Below are positions 1-10,682 of a stretch of DNA of 64,000 nucleotides, one piece after another. The position numbers and the translations under genes are program-made. Numbering within the stretch: position 1 is the first letter of the stretch; each line of letters starts with the position of its first letter. The notes under the pieces are model-generated. The model worked only from the letters and a program-made list of their open reading frames with translations. It searched no databases and was not told the origin of the DNA. Source of the DNA: Shewanella oneidensis MR-1 (GTDB taxonomy: Bacteria > Pseudomonadota > Gammaproteobacteria > Enterobacterales > Shewanellaceae); NCBI RefSeq assembly GCF_000146165.2, contig NC_004347.2, forward strand, positions 4,139,029-4,203,028, read 5' to 3'.

Positions 1-3000
1 GGTTTCCTGGATATTTGCATCAAGCTGCTGCAGGCTGCTGATATCGGTAAGACTTGCCTCTAATCGGCCTGAGTCCTCTTTGAGGGAAACGGCGCCAATA
101 TTGCCTGCCACCCCTTTAAGAGTATGTAAGCTTAATCTCAAGGCTGAAAGATTATCCTGTGAAAATTCATTTTGCTGATTCTGCAGAAGCTTCGCGCCAG
201 TCTGCACAAATAATGTTAATAAATGTCGATACAAATCTGCGTTGTAGTTACACAGCGCCAACCCTGCATCAATATCCAGCTCTTCAACCAAAGGTAAACC
301 CTGTTTAAGCTGTGCCTTATCAAGATCATGGGCCTCAGGACTCTCTGGTAAAGATTGCACACTATGCACCGATACATGCTGTGCGATGGTGGAATACAAT
401 TGTTGCACTTGGAAAGGTTTATTAATCTGGGCATTCATACCAGCCGCCAAGGCCCTTTCCCTATCAGAGTCCATCGCATTGGCGGTCATTGCAATGATGG
501 GTAAATCGGCAAACTGTGGCTGTGCTCGAATAAGCCGTGTTGCTTCATAACCATCCATTACGGGCATTTGTCCATCCATCAACACACAATCGAAGGATTG
601 CTGAGCCAGCAGTGTTAACGCTTCTTGACCGTGCTGGGCGACGGTGACTCGCGCCCCAGCTTGACGCAATAACTCAACGGCTAATTCTTGATTCAGATAA
701 TTATCTTCAACGAGCAACAATTCTACGCCCGCTAATTGATTTTTTAAGGTTGTAATAGATTGATGCTCAAGGTGTTGCCCAAAAGGAGCTCTATCCCTGT
801 TGAGCAACAATAATAAAGACTCGCCTAAGGTGCGCAGCAATATCGGATGCTGTTTAGCAATGATTTGTGGGTGCTTGTCCACTAAAGATTGTATGGCCAC
901 AGGCTCACTACCATTACCAATTAACAACAAACCCAGCTTGTCGTTAGCCAGTACCACGCTCAATAATTCCGGCTCAAATGCGTTAGTCTCACACATAATC
1001 AGATGCTGACTTGTACAGGCGCTTAACTCGGCCAACGCCATATGCATCTCTAGCGTCCGCGCCTGCATGCCGACGCGAGCAGCAAAGCGACTATAAATCG
1101 CGCTCAAGTCCGGCATAAACCCGACTATAGAAAGGCTTTCTCCTTGAAGCGCGGCAAATTGTGTCGACAAATCATAGGGCTTGACCAAGGGCAAATGCAG
1201 GCGCAAATAAAAACGCGACCCTTGCCCTAACTCACTTTCACACCATACCTCCCCTTGCATTAATTCACTCAGGCGTTTACAGATTGCTAACCCTAAACCC
1301 GTTCCACCATATTTGCGGGAAGTCGATGTATCGCCTTGTTCAAACGAGTGGAATAGTCGTGCCTGTTTATCTAGGGGAATACCGATGCCATCATCAGCCA
1401 CACAAAAGGTCAGCGTAGCGCCTTGCTTATCAAGCTCAGCTTGGCAACTGAGTAAAATATCACTGCCCTTGGGAGAGAATTTCACCGCATTGTTGCAGTA
1501 GTTCAGTAAAATCTGCCCTAGGCGCTGCGGATCACCAATAAAATAGCGGGGACAATCGGTAGCGATGTCATAAATTAAGCGCATGCTATTTTCTTCAACC
1601 TTAAAACCAATCACATTGTTCAACTGAGTCAACACCTCATCAAGGTCAAACTCGATGTGTTCTACAGTGAGTTTATTGGCTTCGATTTTCGAAAAATCCA
1701 AAATATCGTTAATGATATTGAGCAGTGAGCCAGCGGCCTGATGCACCTTAGCAATATAATCCTTTCTTTTTTCAGCTAAATCCGTTTGCAATGCCAGATA
1801 AGACATACCGATAATGGCATTCATTGGCGTGCGGATTTCGTGGGACATATTCGCTAAAAAGTCTGACTTTGCGCGATTTGCCGCATCCGCCTGTAACTTA
1901 GCGCTAGCCAACTCAGCTTGAATGGCCTTCTCTTGAGTAATATCTAAGGCCCAGCACAAATTAGCGTGCTGGCCATCATAGAATGTCGGATACGCGGTAA
2001 ACAATACATCGAGTATCTGGCCATGATATCCCTTTAGTTTGGACTCAAATGTAATACATTCCTGCTCAGGGGCGAGCTCTCGAATATAGTGCCAATAATC
2101 CTTAGGCTGGAGAAAAATGTCAGCTACAGCATGCTCAACTTCTAGGCCAGTCATCAATGTCATTTGCGCATTCACATAACGGCAAGTGCCATTAACACAA
2201 ACCCAGACCCCAATAGGGCTCATCCCCAACACATTCTTGAGCAGGTTTCGCTCATGGCGAATGAGGCGATCCACCAAGCGGCGCTCGGCCAAATTGTGAT
2301 AAGTGGCGAGCACAAACCGCTCGGTGTTTAATTCTATCGACTTGAGTGTCACTTCAGCGGGAATGGATTGACCCTGACTGTCGGTAATATCCGCCTCAAA
2401 TTTAAGCAACCCTTGTTTGAGTACATCTTCTACGCTCTGTGCTATTTGCACAGCAGAGCCCATAAAGGTATCTGCGAGATGAAATTGTGTCAGAGAGGTG
2501 CCCACCAAAGCGGTCTTATCTTCCACCCCTAGCAAGGTTTGCAAAGCCGCATTACATTCCTTAATCACCCCGCGTTTATCAATAATCACACAGGCATCCA
2601 TCACGGAATCAAACAACGCATGAAACTTATTCATGCTTGATTCGAGCTGAGCAGCCATTCGACTCCGCCTCAGCAACTCACGCTTAAGTCCGTAATTCCA
2701 TAAGATAAAACAAGCAAACAATCCTAAAATGACCATTGCCGAGCTAATGGCCCAGCGTTTTATCTGCTGAGGGTCCATGCCAAAATCATATTTGACTGTA
2801 AACCAACGACTATCCAATTCAGCGCGAGTGCTGCTAGGGATTTGCGCTAACGCTTTATTCAGAATGCTTTGTAATTCTGGCCAATCCCTGCGAACCCCAA
2901 TAGAGTGTTCAAATTCATCGTCCAGTGGCGCAACAATAGTGAGTTCTTTGTTGGCAGGAGATAACAGCGATTGCCCGGCCTTGGGCAATAGCATCACCGC

Positions 3001-4773
3001 AGCATCCACCTGTGACGCTAAGGTGGTCGACAGCACATCTTCTAACCGATCAAAAGCGATGATATTGATTTCCGGATACTTTTTACGTAACAATTCTTCG
3101 GTAATATCACCGCGGGTTACAGCTACCGTTTTACCGAATAATCCTTCTATCCCATCGACTAATTCAGCATCTTTTCTCATCACAATCACGGCGGGGAAAT
3201 GCCCGATTGCATCGGTGAACAATATACGCTGCTTGCGATCTTCACTGGCCGAGATCAGCGAAATCATATCGAGTTTATCCGCAGCAAAATCTTTAAGCGT
3301 TTGCCCCCAAGATTGGGTCGGTTGAACCTCAAACCTGACGGGAATAAGTTTGGCAATTTCCGATAAATAACTGGCAATCAAGCCTGTATGCTTACCTGCT
3401 TGGTCAACATAATCGATTGGTGCGCCGTCGGGCTCAATCCCCACCCGGATCGACGGATGTTGCCTTAGAAAATTCAACTCAGGCTCTGTCAAAGTTTTCA
3501 AAAAATTAACTCGCGCCTCACTGGTCAATAGATCCGCAAGGCGTAATTCGTTGATCGACAGATCAGGATTAAAGTGCTGCGAGATTTGCCGAAAATTGAG
3601 GCGCAGTGGGTCAAAATCAAGAATTGATTCATAGTCTTGATAATTATTAGGCGTGATCACCACCAAGGGGGCGACAAAACTGCCTTTTCTGGACGGGCCA
3701 CCACGGGCAGATAAATGATCAAACAAAATCGATAACGCAATCGCTCCAGAAAATTCACTCCCCGTAATTGCCGCCTGAATTTTCCCCTGTTTGATGTCCT
3801 GCACAAGCGACTCAGACCATATCATTGAACCAATAGCGGGGGCATTCGCCCCTAACTGCTGATGTGCTTTTGCGGCCACAGCTACCGCCGCCGAAGCGTT
3901 CATAGTGACTACGGTAGTCAATGCTGGTTGCGCTGCGATAGCACTGTCAAACTGCGCTAACGCTTGCTCAACACTCCAATCGGTGTATGCGATTTTCAGC
4001 GTTCCCCTCGTTGACAAGGAATTCATAAAACGCTGAACATCCTCGACTCCTCGCTCAACATTGGGATATCCCTGAGGACCTGCAATTAACAAAACAGCTG
4101 GCACATCTCGATTAAGTTGATCGACAGAAAGCAAGTAGTGCATCAATAATTGCCCAGATTTTTGGTCATTGATATTCACATTAGCAATGAAATTGGGCAG
4201 TTCGGCTAACGCTGCTGAACTGAGCATGTCTAATTTAGCCCTTAAGGTCACTACGGGGATCTTAAGCTTTTGTGCTTCACGGATTAACGCCTCACCAAAA
4301 TCGTCAACGGGGGAAAATATCAAGCCATCGATCCCTTGGTTCATGACCTCGCGACCTAGGGTCATTAACCCATCATGGGTGCCATCGGCGTACAACACCT
4401 GTAATTGGATATTTAAATCCACCGCAGCAGCCTGCGCTCGCGCTCCTATTTGTCGATTAAAAGGCGTATCTACAGACAAAATCATGCTGACGCGTAAAAC
4501 GGGAGTCGGTGCGCTAACACGATCAATGACCGCCGTTGTCAGCGGTATTTGTCCCCCTGGTGAGGCTAAAACAGATAAGCTACTAAAAAGAAAAGCAAAT
4601 AGAATAGGAAATAAACGCCATAGCACGTTGCTTTGCAGCGGTAACTGAGCCAAATACCTTGTCCTCATGTTCACAAGCTTAAAGGCACTCAAAATCATCA
4701 AAATGGCTAGGCTGATTAGGCCATATCCTGCCATAATCACACCCAATTGGCTTAACCTAGCGCCCTTTACCAT
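1..4773 (-). CDS. Hybrid sensor histidine kinase with two periplasmic binding domains (3' end cut by window)
   Basis: The frame is open from ATG 4773 to the window edge (1591 codons, no stop). An N-terminal hydrophobic stretch is followed by a sugar-binding-protein-like domain (about residues 75-380) and an SBP_bac_3 amino-acid-binding-like domain (about 430-655). A membrane segment lies near 670-694. Two PAS domains (about 710-830 and 840-955) precede HisKA with motif [15 protein letters not shown] (His978) and an HATPase. A receiver-like segment without an obvious phospho-Asp follows, then a true receiver ([12 protein letters not shown], Asp1400) and an Hpt domain ([11 protein letters not shown], His1550). 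This implies a His-Asp-His phosphorelay fed by periplasmic ligand sensing. It is divergent from the HD-GYP regulator at 4962, its probable partner (inference). A second possible start is Met36 (4668), which would place a classic signal peptide first. The ligand is unknown. Confidence 0.93.
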   Translation of the reverse strand, partial: MVKGARLSQLGVIMAGYGLISLAILMILSAFKLVNMRTRYLAQLPLQSNVLWRLFPILFAFLFSSLSVLASPGGQIPLTTAVIDRVSAPTPVLRVSMILSVDTPFNRQIGARAQAAAVDLNIQLQVLYADGTHDGLMTLGREVMNQGIDGLIFSPVDDFGEALIREAQKLKIPVVTLRAKLDMLSSAALAELPNFIANVNINDQKSGQLLMHYLLSVDQLNRDVPAVLLIAGPQGYPNVERGVEDVQRFMNSLSTRGTLKIAYTDWSVEQALAQFDSAIAAQPALTTVVTMNASAAVAVAAKAHQQLGANAPAIGSMIWSESLVQDIKQGKIQAAITGSEFSGAIALSILFDHLSARGGPSRKGSFVAPLVVITPNNYQDYESILDFDPLRLNFRQISQHFNPDLSINELRLADLLTSEARVNFLKTLTEPELNFLRQHPSIRVGIEPDGAPIDYVDQAGKHTGLIASYLSEIAKLIPVRFEVQPTQSWGQTLKDFAADKLDMISLISASEDRKQRILFTDAIGHFPAVIVMRKDAELVDGIEGLFGKTVAVTRGDITEELLRKKYPEINIIAFDRLEDVLSTTLASQVDAAVMLLPKAGQSLLSPANKELTIVAPLDDEFEHSIGVRRDWPELQSILNKALAQIPSSTRAELDSRWFTVKYDFGMDPQQIKRWAISSAMVILGLFACFILWNYGLKRELLRRSRMAAQLESSMNKFHALFDSVMDACVIIDKRGVIKECNAALQTLLGVEDKTALVGTSLTQFHLADTFMGSAVQIAQSVEDVLKQGLLKFEADITDSQGQSIPAEVTLKSIELNTERFVLATYHNLAERRLVDRLIRHERNLLKNVLGMSPIGVWVCVNGTCRYVNAQMTLMTGLEVEHAVADIFLQPKDYWHYIRELAPEQECITFESKLKGYHGQILDVLFTAYPTFYDGQHANLCWALDITQEKAIQAELASAKLQADAANRAKSDFLANMSHEIRTPMNAIIGMSYLALQTDLAEKRKDYIAKVHQAAGSLLNIINDILDFSKIEANKLTVEHIEFDLDEVLTQLNNVIGFKVEENSMRLIYDIATDCPRYFIGDPQRLGQILLNYCNNAVKFSPKGSDILLSCQAELDKQGATLTFCVADDGIGIPLDKQARLFHSFEQGDTSTSRKYGGTGLGLAICKRLSELMQGEVWCESELGQGSRFYLRLHLPLVKPYDLSTQFAALQGESLSIVGFMPDLSAIYSRFAARVGMQARTLEMHMALAELSACTSQHLIMCETNAFEPELLSVVLANDKLGLLLIGNGSEPVAIQSLVDKHPQIIAKQHPILLRTLGESLLLLLNRDRAPFGQHLEHQSITTLKNQLAGVELLLVEDNYLNQELAVELLRQAGARVTVAQHGQEALTLLAQQSFDCVLMDGQMPVMDGYEATRLIRAQPQFADLPIIAMTANAMDSDRERALAAGMNAQINKPFQVQQLYSTIAQHVSVHSVQSLPESPEAHDLDKAQLKQGLPLVEELDIDAGLALCNYNADLYRHLLTLFVQTGAKLLQNQQNEFSQDNLSALRLSLHTLKGVAGNIGAVSLKEDSGRLEASLTDISSLQQLDANIQET

Positions 4774-4961
4774 TGATTATTTTTCTCCGTATAAAATAAG
4801 GTGAGACTGCGCAAAATATACACCTATTCATTCCAACCTACTATATACTGTGGTTGAAACAAAATGGCCATTTTAGCATATAGTATAGCGACTTACGTGC
4901 GGCACACGCTTTAAGATTTTGACTAAAACCTAAAGCAAAAAGAGGTAATAAGGAATTTGTT

Positions 4962-6035
4962 ATGACACAGGCAGTGACCAAACCTATAGTACTTGTCGTT
5001 GATGACTCAGCAGACAATATTCAAATCCTGCATGGCTTGCTCAGTGATAAATACAGTATTAGAGCGGCTACTTCCGGCGCGAAAGCCCTTGCCTTAGCGG
5101 CAATAGAGCCTATGCCAGATCTCATACTGTTAGACGTAATGATGCCTGAGATGGACGGATTTCAAACCTGTATTCGCCTTAAACATAATCCGCTCACTCG
5201 CCACATCCCTATCATTTTCGTCACAGCCAAAACAGACATCGTAGATGAACGCACTGGTTTTGAGTTAGGCGCTGTGGACTATATTTCTAAACCAGTTAAA
5301 CCTGCGATTCTAGAGGCAAGAGTAAAGACGCACTTAACACTAGCGTCGAGGGCTAATCAGCTCGAAAGCTTAGTACAACTACGCACCCAAGAGCTGGAGT
5401 CCGCAAGGTACAAAATTATCCATAAGCTTGGGCGTGCCGCCGAGTTTCGGGATAATGAAACTGGCCTGCATATCATCAGAATGAGTCAGTATGGCTATTT
5501 ATTAGCTCGAAAAATTGACCAGCCAGCCCATTGGTGCCAATTATTTCTCAGCGCCGCACCAATGCATGATATTGGGAAAATCGGCATACCCGATGCCGTT
5601 TTACTCAAACCAGGCAAACTTACCGCTGAAGAATATATTATTATTCAAACACATCCAGCAATAGGTGCGAAGATTATTGGCGATGATGATGATCCGCTAT
5701 TAGTGATGGCCAAGGAAATCGCCCTCTATCACCATGAACGTTGGGATGGCACTGGATACCCTAACGGCCTCAGTCAAGATCAAATCCCCCTCTGCGCTCG
5801 TATCGCCACGATCGCAGATGTATTTGACGCCTTGACGACCCCACGCACTTATAAGACCGCTTGGAGTATCGACGATGCATTTAATTATTTGCGCGATGGA
5901 GCAGGCTCGCAGTTTGACCCATTACTCGTTACCGCATTTCTCGAATGCAAAGCGGAAATTATCGATATTTGTACCCAATTTGCAGAGCCGACATCAAGGC
6001 TTGCAGCCGTGACCGCTGTAGAGTTGAATGACTGA
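4962..6035 (+). CDS. Response regulator with HD-GYP domain, probable c-di-GMP phosphodiesterase
   Basis: 357 residues. A CheY-like receiver occupies about 8-125, with acidic pair VVDDS, phospho-acceptor Asp58 in LILLDVMMPEMDG and the conserved Lys in ISKPVKP. A short coiled linker leads to an HD-GYP domain (about 150-335) with HDIGKIGIPD, HHERWDGTGYPNG and the intervening metal-binding His residues. Such proteins hydrolyse cyclic di-GMP in the cytoplasm, controlled by receiver phosphorylation. The start is supported by AAGGAA six bases before ATG. The gene is divergent from the hybrid kinase across 188 bp, so the two may form one signalling unit (inference). All key residues look intact, so an active enzyme is expected. 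Confidence 0.93.
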   Translation: MTQAVTKPIVLVVDDSADNIQILHGLLSDKYSIRAATSGAKALALAAIEPMPDLILLDVMMPEMDGFQTCIRLKHNPLTRHIPIIFVTAKTDIVDERTGFELGAVDYISKPVKPAILEARVKTHLTLASRANQLESLVQLRTQELESARYKIIHKLGRAAEFRDNETGLHIIRMSQYGYLLARKIDQPAHWCQLFLSAAPMHDIGKIGIPDAVLLKPGKLTAEEYIIIQTHPAIGAKIIGDDDDPLLVMAKEIALYHHERWDGTGYPNGLSQDQIPLCARIATIADVFDALTTPRTYKTAWSIDDAFNYLRDGAGSQFDPLLVTAFLECKAEIIDICTQFAEPTSRLAAVTAVELND

Positions 6036-6279
6036 TTTTGCCATTGAGTTAGTGAATGAGTTAGTGAGTCACTAACGCCCGAGTCCTCAAAAACCAAAGA
6101 TATGGAATTGCGCGACTTACTCTAACCAAACAAACCTGAAAAGATGAGTTTAAGAGCGCCTAAGGGACGCTAATTCAAAGCACGTGAATGGCAAAATGTT
6201 GCCAGCCTTTTGAATTGATACAACACAGAAGTGCTGCCCTAGGCGCTGTTTGGTATGCATTTATTATCCCAACCTGAGG

Positions 6280-7506
6280 TTATTTAACCGCTTTTTCAGT
6301 TTGGTCGACTATGGTCAATACCGCGGTATCGCCCACCACATTGCAAGAGGTCAGCACCATATCGATGATACGATCCAGCGCCGCCACTATCGCAAAGGCT
6401 TCAATCGGCAAACCCATTTGATGGATTAACACGCCAATCATCACCATACCGCCACCGGGCACACCACCGGCGCCAACCGATAATAAAAAGATACTGAACA
6501 GTAACGAAGGCAATTGCTCGCTGGTGATTGGCATACCAAAGGCATTGGCGACAAAGAAAATCGCAATGGTGATATAAATCGCCACCCCGCCCATATTCAT
6601 GGTCGCCCCGAGCGGAACGCCAAAGCCAGCCACAGCGCGGTTAACTCCGAGCTTTTCAGTCAAGGTACGCATAGTTACAGGAATCGTGGCATTGGAGCTG
6701 GCGGTAGACAGTGAAAACAGCACTTGCTCCTGTGTCTTCGCCCGAAAGGTCTTGGCCGAAATAGGTGTAAACATACCGACCGACAACGGATAGACCACAA
6801 AAATCCACAACAACAGCAGGGCCAGAATGATCACTAGGTATTCGAGAACACTCATAAATACCGCGGCATCTAAGGTAGCGCCTAACTTAAACATCAGCGC
6901 AAACACCCCGAAAGGCGCAAGACTCATCACCACAGAAATCAGTTTCATCATGATTTTATTGGCGGTTTGAAAGCCTTGTACCGCGCCAGCGACATGCTCA
7001 CCGAGGGATTTCATCACCCCACCGAGCATCAGCGCCATAAAGATCACTTGCAGCATATTACCCGACATAAAAGCCGCCACCGGATTACGCGGTACGATAT
7101 CAATAAGCAAAGCTATTAAGCTGGGGAGTTCGGTCGCGGTAATGGCGACACCATCCGCGCTACTCATATCGACACCTTTACCGGGATCGAGTAATAGCAC
7201 CACTAACAAGGCCGTCGAGATAGCAACAACAGTATTAACAATATAAAAACCAAAGGTTTTGCCACCTAAGCGACCAAAGCTTTTCAGATCCTGCAGCTCG
7301 CACACGCCGCAAACAATGCTGACGAAGACCAGCGGCACGACCAACATCATGATCATATTGACGAACATGGTGCCAACACCGCTTGCCAGTTCAACTAAAT
7401 TGCCTGAAAAAAAGCCAATATCGTTTAAAAAATACTGCACTAAGGTGCCAAGAATAAGTCCCGTAAACAGACCGATAAAGATCCGTGTGGAAAGTGATTT
7501 CATCAT
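6280..7506 (-). CDS. Dicarboxylate/amino acid:cation symporter (DAACS family)
   Basis: 408 residues, about eight hydrophobic segments, the usual length for the GltP/DctA/SstT superfamily. Family hallmarks are visible: serine-rich hairpin-1 motif TASSNATIPV, the NM-G segment GATMNMGG of TM7, and hairpin-2 motif AGGVPGGGMVMIG. It should import C4-dicarboxylates, glutamate or related substrates with Na+ or H+; the substrate cannot be told from sequence. It begins with tandem ATG codons behind a weak GGGGAAA ribosome site. It is monocistronic: the gene downstream is convergent, and about 390 bp of AT-rich DNA lies upstream. No partner sensor is adjacent apart from the unlinked kinase to the left. 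Confidence 0.92.
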   Translation of the reverse strand: MMKSLSTRIFIGLFTGLILGTLVQYFLNDIGFFSGNLVELASGVGTMFVNMIMMLVVPLVFVSIVCGVCELQDLKSFGRLGGKTFGFYIVNTVVAISTALLVVLLLDPGKGVDMSSADGVAITATELPSLIALLIDIVPRNPVAAFMSGNMLQVIFMALMLGGVMKSLGEHVAGAVQGFQTANKIMMKLISVVMSLAPFGVFALMFKLGATLDAAVFMSVLEYLVIILALLLLWIFVVYPLSVGMFTPISAKTFRAKTQEQVLFSLSTASSNATIPVTMRTLTEKLGVNRAVAGFGVPLGATMNMGGVAIYITIAIFFVANAFGMPITSEQLPSLLFSIFLLSVGAGGVPGGGMVMIGVLIHQMGLPIEAFAIVAALDRIIDMVLTSCNVVGDTAVLTIVDQTEKAVK

Positions 7507-7896
7507 GCTTGTGGTTTCCCCAAATAGCTCATCTTTTGTTATTCATCTTCCATAATGAGTAACATCGTCATTCCCTTTTTGATTTAGGCGGGGATAGTGA
7601 AACATGCTAGCTGCAAATTCAATGAATAAATTTACTTATTTCATTTTTAATTAAGCTAAGCACATCACAAAATTTTCTTATTTATATGATTTTAAATGAA
7701 ATAAAAATAAGCGAATAATAAAGTTTCGATTAATTGCAGAATTAAAAAACCAAAAAACAAACAATACCCACACTAAATTATCACAATAAGTGAGATTTAT
7801 TTGGACAATACTAGATTTAAAATCCAAATAAGTGTTTTTATCAGAATTTAAATCTAGTAAAAGCACATTACATAGAGAGATTGTGAAGAAAAAAGC
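7507..7896. other. AT-rich intergenic region
   Basis: About 390 bp between the Toprim gene stop and the symporter start, both on the minus strand. Strongly AT-rich at 7620-7870. It presumably carries the symporter promoter and the terminator of the condensin-like operon. I see no convincing hairpin plus poly-T and no believable small gene. Confidence 0.6.
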
Positions 7897-8769
7897 TTAA
7901 CAGTATGCCAGTAGCACTAGCTCAAGCCGATGCGCTAGCAGGTGTTGCTGTTTAATGCTAATTCGCTGCTGAGTTAACCAAAAGCTTAATTGCTGCCAAT
8001 TTTTTAAATCGGCTGACTGTAAATACTTAGCCTGAGGTGCTTGCTTAGCAAAATCATCGAGGGAATTAATCTGCGGAATAGCGAGTAACTCGCAGGGCGC
8101 GAAAAGTGCTAACTGCGGCACGATACAATGGCTCATGCCCGTTAAGGTATGGGCAATTTGCAGCCCTGCGGGGTCAAGATCGGTAAAGGCAATAATCGGC
8201 ATTTTACCTACCATCGCCTGTAAAAACTGGCGCACACCTATGGGGGAATGATGACCACTACCTCGGTAGATAACCATCACATTAGTTAAATCCTCAGGTA
8301 AAAGCGCTTGGTGGATAGCATCAAATACATCTAGGTTTTCAACCACTAAGATGGCGTTAACATGTTGTTCATCGCAGAGCATTTGTGCCGTCGCCAATGG
8401 CATTCGTAGCGAGGATAAAGCAGATACTGCAAAAGGGGGTGATTGAAAGCCTAGAAACTTGAGTAACAGATATTCGGCTTCTGGGCGGATCTTAGCGAGT
8501 TTCTCATTATGACTTTTGCTGGACATAGCCATGCGATCGACATTGAAATCCAGATCCCTAAGATCGAGCCCCATTAGCGCTAATACGCCCTGCCTTAACA
8601 GTTCAAAATCACGGGGCGCAAAGCATAAATATTTTTCCGCACCATCCAGCTCGCCCACTTCTAACTCGCGGTAAATCGTTCGCCAGTTAGCATTGAGTTT
8701 TACCCTTGGAGAGCGATTAAGGTAAACGCCCTCCAAGAGTTGCAACTGCTGCCGACCTAGGCGAGCCAT
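7897..8769 (-). CDS. Toprim-domain nuclease subunit, JetD/MksG-like
   Basis: 290 residues. The C-terminal half has the Toprim signature: a hydrophobic strand ending in glutamate (LVVENLDVF, Glu144), then FTDLDPAGLQIA with the Asp197-x-Asp199 pair. This matches the DUF2220/JetD pattern of E followed by DxDP-G. In Wadjet and MksBEFG complexes this subunit is the DNA nuclease that cleaves small circular DNA extruded by the SMC complex (family knowledge). The protein is clearly shorter than the JetD I remember (about 380-400 residues), and the N-terminal DNA-binding arm is reduced. It is the last gene of a four-gene operon: ATG 8769 lies inside the end of the kleisin gene, a 13-nt overlap implying translational coupling. 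The assignment rests on motif plus gene context. Confidence 0.75.
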   Translation of the reverse strand: MARLGRQQLQLLEGVYLNRSPRVKLNANWRTIYRELEVGELDGAEKYLCFAPRDFELLRQGVLALMGLDLRDLDFNVDRMAMSSKSHNEKLAKIRPEAEYLLLKFLGFQSPPFAVSALSSLRMPLATAQMLCDEQHVNAILVVENLDVFDAIHQALLPEDLTNVMVIYRGSGHHSPIGVRQFLQAMVGKMPIIAFTDLDPAGLQIAHTLTGMSHCIVPQLALFAPCELLAIPQINSLDDFAKQAPQAKYLQSADLKNWQQLSFWLTQQRISIKQQHLLAHRLELVLLAYC

Positions 8770-9977
8770 AATTCCACATCGCGGATAATAAAGTTACCGC
8801 TGTAGATGGGGTGAGGCTCGCCTAAAGGTTCTAACTCAAAATAGGCTTTATGCTCATCGGGTAAGCCGTCATAGCCGCCAATCACTTGATAAATCCAGCT
8901 TTCAGCATCCCATGGGAGGGCTTTTTCGGCTAAGTAGTCGAGCGCCGACTGACGTAAGCCCGACTCAATCACATCAACAAAATAGGCATCTACGGCTTGC
9001 TTGAGTGGATTATCAGGAATATCAAAGTCTTCACTCTGGGTGAGCGATACACTGACATCCTGCTCACGCACAGTTTCGATCACGCCCTGACGGCTAATCG
9101 CCTTGATATGGGCGACGATATTCATCAACTCAAGCTCTTGGCTGGCGTTATGCACATCCACAGAAGCTGGCGCTAACAGAACTTCAGCGCGATTGAAAAG
9201 GCTTGGGATTTCCTTATGGGACACATGATCCGCAGGGCGATAATCCGGATGCAAGTCGGTGTACAGCAACCAACCTTTAAGCAAGCGGGTACGGCCGCGA
9301 ATTTGCCTAAAGCGGCCGAGAAGTTCCAACAACCTGCCCTGCACCACACTGAGTTCCTGGGCACACTCGCTCATGGTTTCCTGTAAGGTGGTGACTAGCA
9401 GTTTACGCAGTTCACGAATATCACCGGCGATTTCGCCTAATTCGCTAAACTGGAACATCTCCAAACCATTGAGTAATTCAGACACTTGGCTTTGAGCTAA
9501 TTCGTTTTCGCGGATCTTAGCGTTAATGGTACCGACATAACCGAACTCGTTATTGATCCGCCCCCACAACACGCGGATCGAATAGCGCAAACTGTCGGCA
9601 AAGCTATACACATGCTCACTTAAATCAGACAGATACGCCTCGGCGGCGCTGTAGTCTGAGCTATGGCGCGCCTCTTTATAATGGTCCGCCAAGGTTTTAA
9701 TGGTGGCGAGCGCCGAGCCGACGTTGGAGTCGATTTGACGATTACGCTCATCACTTAAGCCTTCTTCGAGCAAGGCGCGTACCGAGCGTTTAAGGCGCAG
9801 CTCTTGATCTGGCTCTGGGCGCCATAAAATCCCCGCCTGTTTGAGTTTTTCAACCACGGCGGGATCATGGGCATCCTCATTGAGCGAGCCCGCTAAATAA
9901 GCGTCCATAATGATGTCAGCATGGCGGCCTAACTGCTTGAGTAGCTTAACCCCAGCCTGATGTAAGTTACTGCTCAT
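8757..9977 (-). CDS. MukF/JetA-like kleisin subunit of condensin-like complex
   Basis: 406 residues from ATG 9977. I chose this start over the in-frame GTG 9980 because AAGGAGG lies five bases upstream of the ATG but only two from the GTG. Predicted mostly helical, with an N-terminal winged-helix-like region containing a basic/acidic segment (LKRSVRALLEEGLSDERNR), long heptad-rich middle helices (about 130-260) and a small C-terminal domain. This is the layout of MukF/MksF/JetA kleisins, which bridge SMC heads and hold the winged-helix subunit. Recognition is mainly by position between the MukE-like and Toprim genes; sequence similarity to named families is weak by eye. It overlaps the Toprim gene by 13 nt. 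Confidence 0.68.
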   Translation of the reverse strand: MSSNLHQAGVKLLKQLGRHADIIMDAYLAGSLNEDAHDPAVVEKLKQAGILWRPEPDQELRLKRSVRALLEEGLSDERNRQIDSNVGSALATIKTLADHYKEARHSSDYSAAEAYLSDLSEHVYSFADSLRYSIRVLWGRINNEFGYVGTINAKIRENELAQSQVSELLNGLEMFQFSELGEIAGDIRELRKLLVTTLQETMSECAQELSVVQGRLLELLGRFRQIRGRTRLLKGWLLYTDLHPDYRPADHVSHKEIPSLFNRAEVLLAPASVDVHNASQELELMNIVAHIKAISRQGVIETVREQDVSVSLTQSEDFDIPDNPLKQAVDAYFVDVIESGLRQSALDYLAEKALPWDAESWIYQVIGGYDGLPDEHKAYFELEPLGEPHPIYSGNFIIRDVELWLA

Positions 9978-10019
9978 CACGGCCTCCTTGGTTTACACCG
10001 CGGATGATTGTCCAAAGCA

Positions 10020-10682
10020 TCATAGTAAATCCCGCTGGGTCGCCGTTTCCGCCTGCGCCTCAAGGCTTAAGCCTTCGGTTTCGTCAATAAAGCGGATCAC
10101 TTCGTACAGATAATCCAGCTTGCCCGTAGCGATATAAATTTGCTTTTCAACGTTGGGGCGCACCAGATAACCAAGCTCAACTAAGCGTTTGAACACTAAC
10201 TTAATTTGCGCATCACTATTGGTACTGGTTGAGCCAAATAAACGATATTGGCTGAGTTTGGCTAACTGCTCACGAAACGCGGGCGTATCTTCAATCCGGC
10301 TTTGCAGCTCGGTTAACCGTACTGGCGCACCTTCGCTTAAGGGCGCATCTTGGCCGCTGGCTTCCTGCACTAATACCAGCCACTCCACCATAGGGATAAG
10401 TGCCTGACAAATATCCTTAAACTGCGATGAAATCACCTTACGTTCGCTCTCGCCTAACTGCAAATAACCGCAGAAAAACACGTCACCCTCGGCGGCCGAG
10501 GCCACGGTGCGGTTGATTTGGTTTAGATACGCCTCAACCCGCTCGCGGGTGCTGTTATTTTTCAATGCGCGCCAGCCATCTTCATTGGTGGTGCGGCAAA
10601 TAAATTCGCCCTTGAGCAAGAGTTCGATAATGGCGCCCGTGCCGACTAAGACGGTTTGGTTAGATTCGTTCATGGCACTCAT
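10020..10682 (-). CDS. MukE/JetB-like winged-helix subunit
   Basis: 220 residues, acidic, predicted helical with a winged-helix core. The C-terminal part (FKRLVELGYLVRPN then IYIATGKLDYLYEVIRFIDE) looks like the wing and last helix of MukE/MksE/DUF4194 proteins, which dimerise and clamp DNA on the kleisin-SMC core. The start ATG overlaps the SMC stop codon (TAATG), so translation is coupled. The gap to the kleisin gene is about 40 bp. A second Met four codons in is also possible. Assignment is from size, fold pattern and operon position. Confidence 0.68.
   Translation of the reverse strand: MSAMNESNQTVLVGTGAIIELLLKGEFICRTTNEDGWRALKNNSTRERVEAYLNQINRTVASAAEGDVFFCGYLQLGESERKVISSQFKDICQALIPMVEWLVLVQEASGQDAPLSEGAPVRLTELQSRIEDTPAFREQLAKLSQYRLFGSTSTNSDAQIKLVFKRLVELGYLVRPNVEKQIYIATGKLDYLYEVIRFIDETEGLSLEAQAETATQRDLL

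Noticed and set aside
6050..6079. Palindrome TTAGTGA-G-TCACTAA after the HD-GYP gene
   Set aside because: Short stem without a T tract; part of a small direct repeat of gttagtga. Too weak to call a terminator.
7741..7800. Possible CRP-like palindrome (TCAC-N5-GTGA) in the symporter upstream region
   Set aside because: The half-sites are in the wrong orientation for CRP (TGTGA-N6-TCACA).
7678..7866. 62-codon ORF between the Toprim gene and the symporter
   Set aside because: AT-rich chance frame with no ribosome site or recognisable signal.
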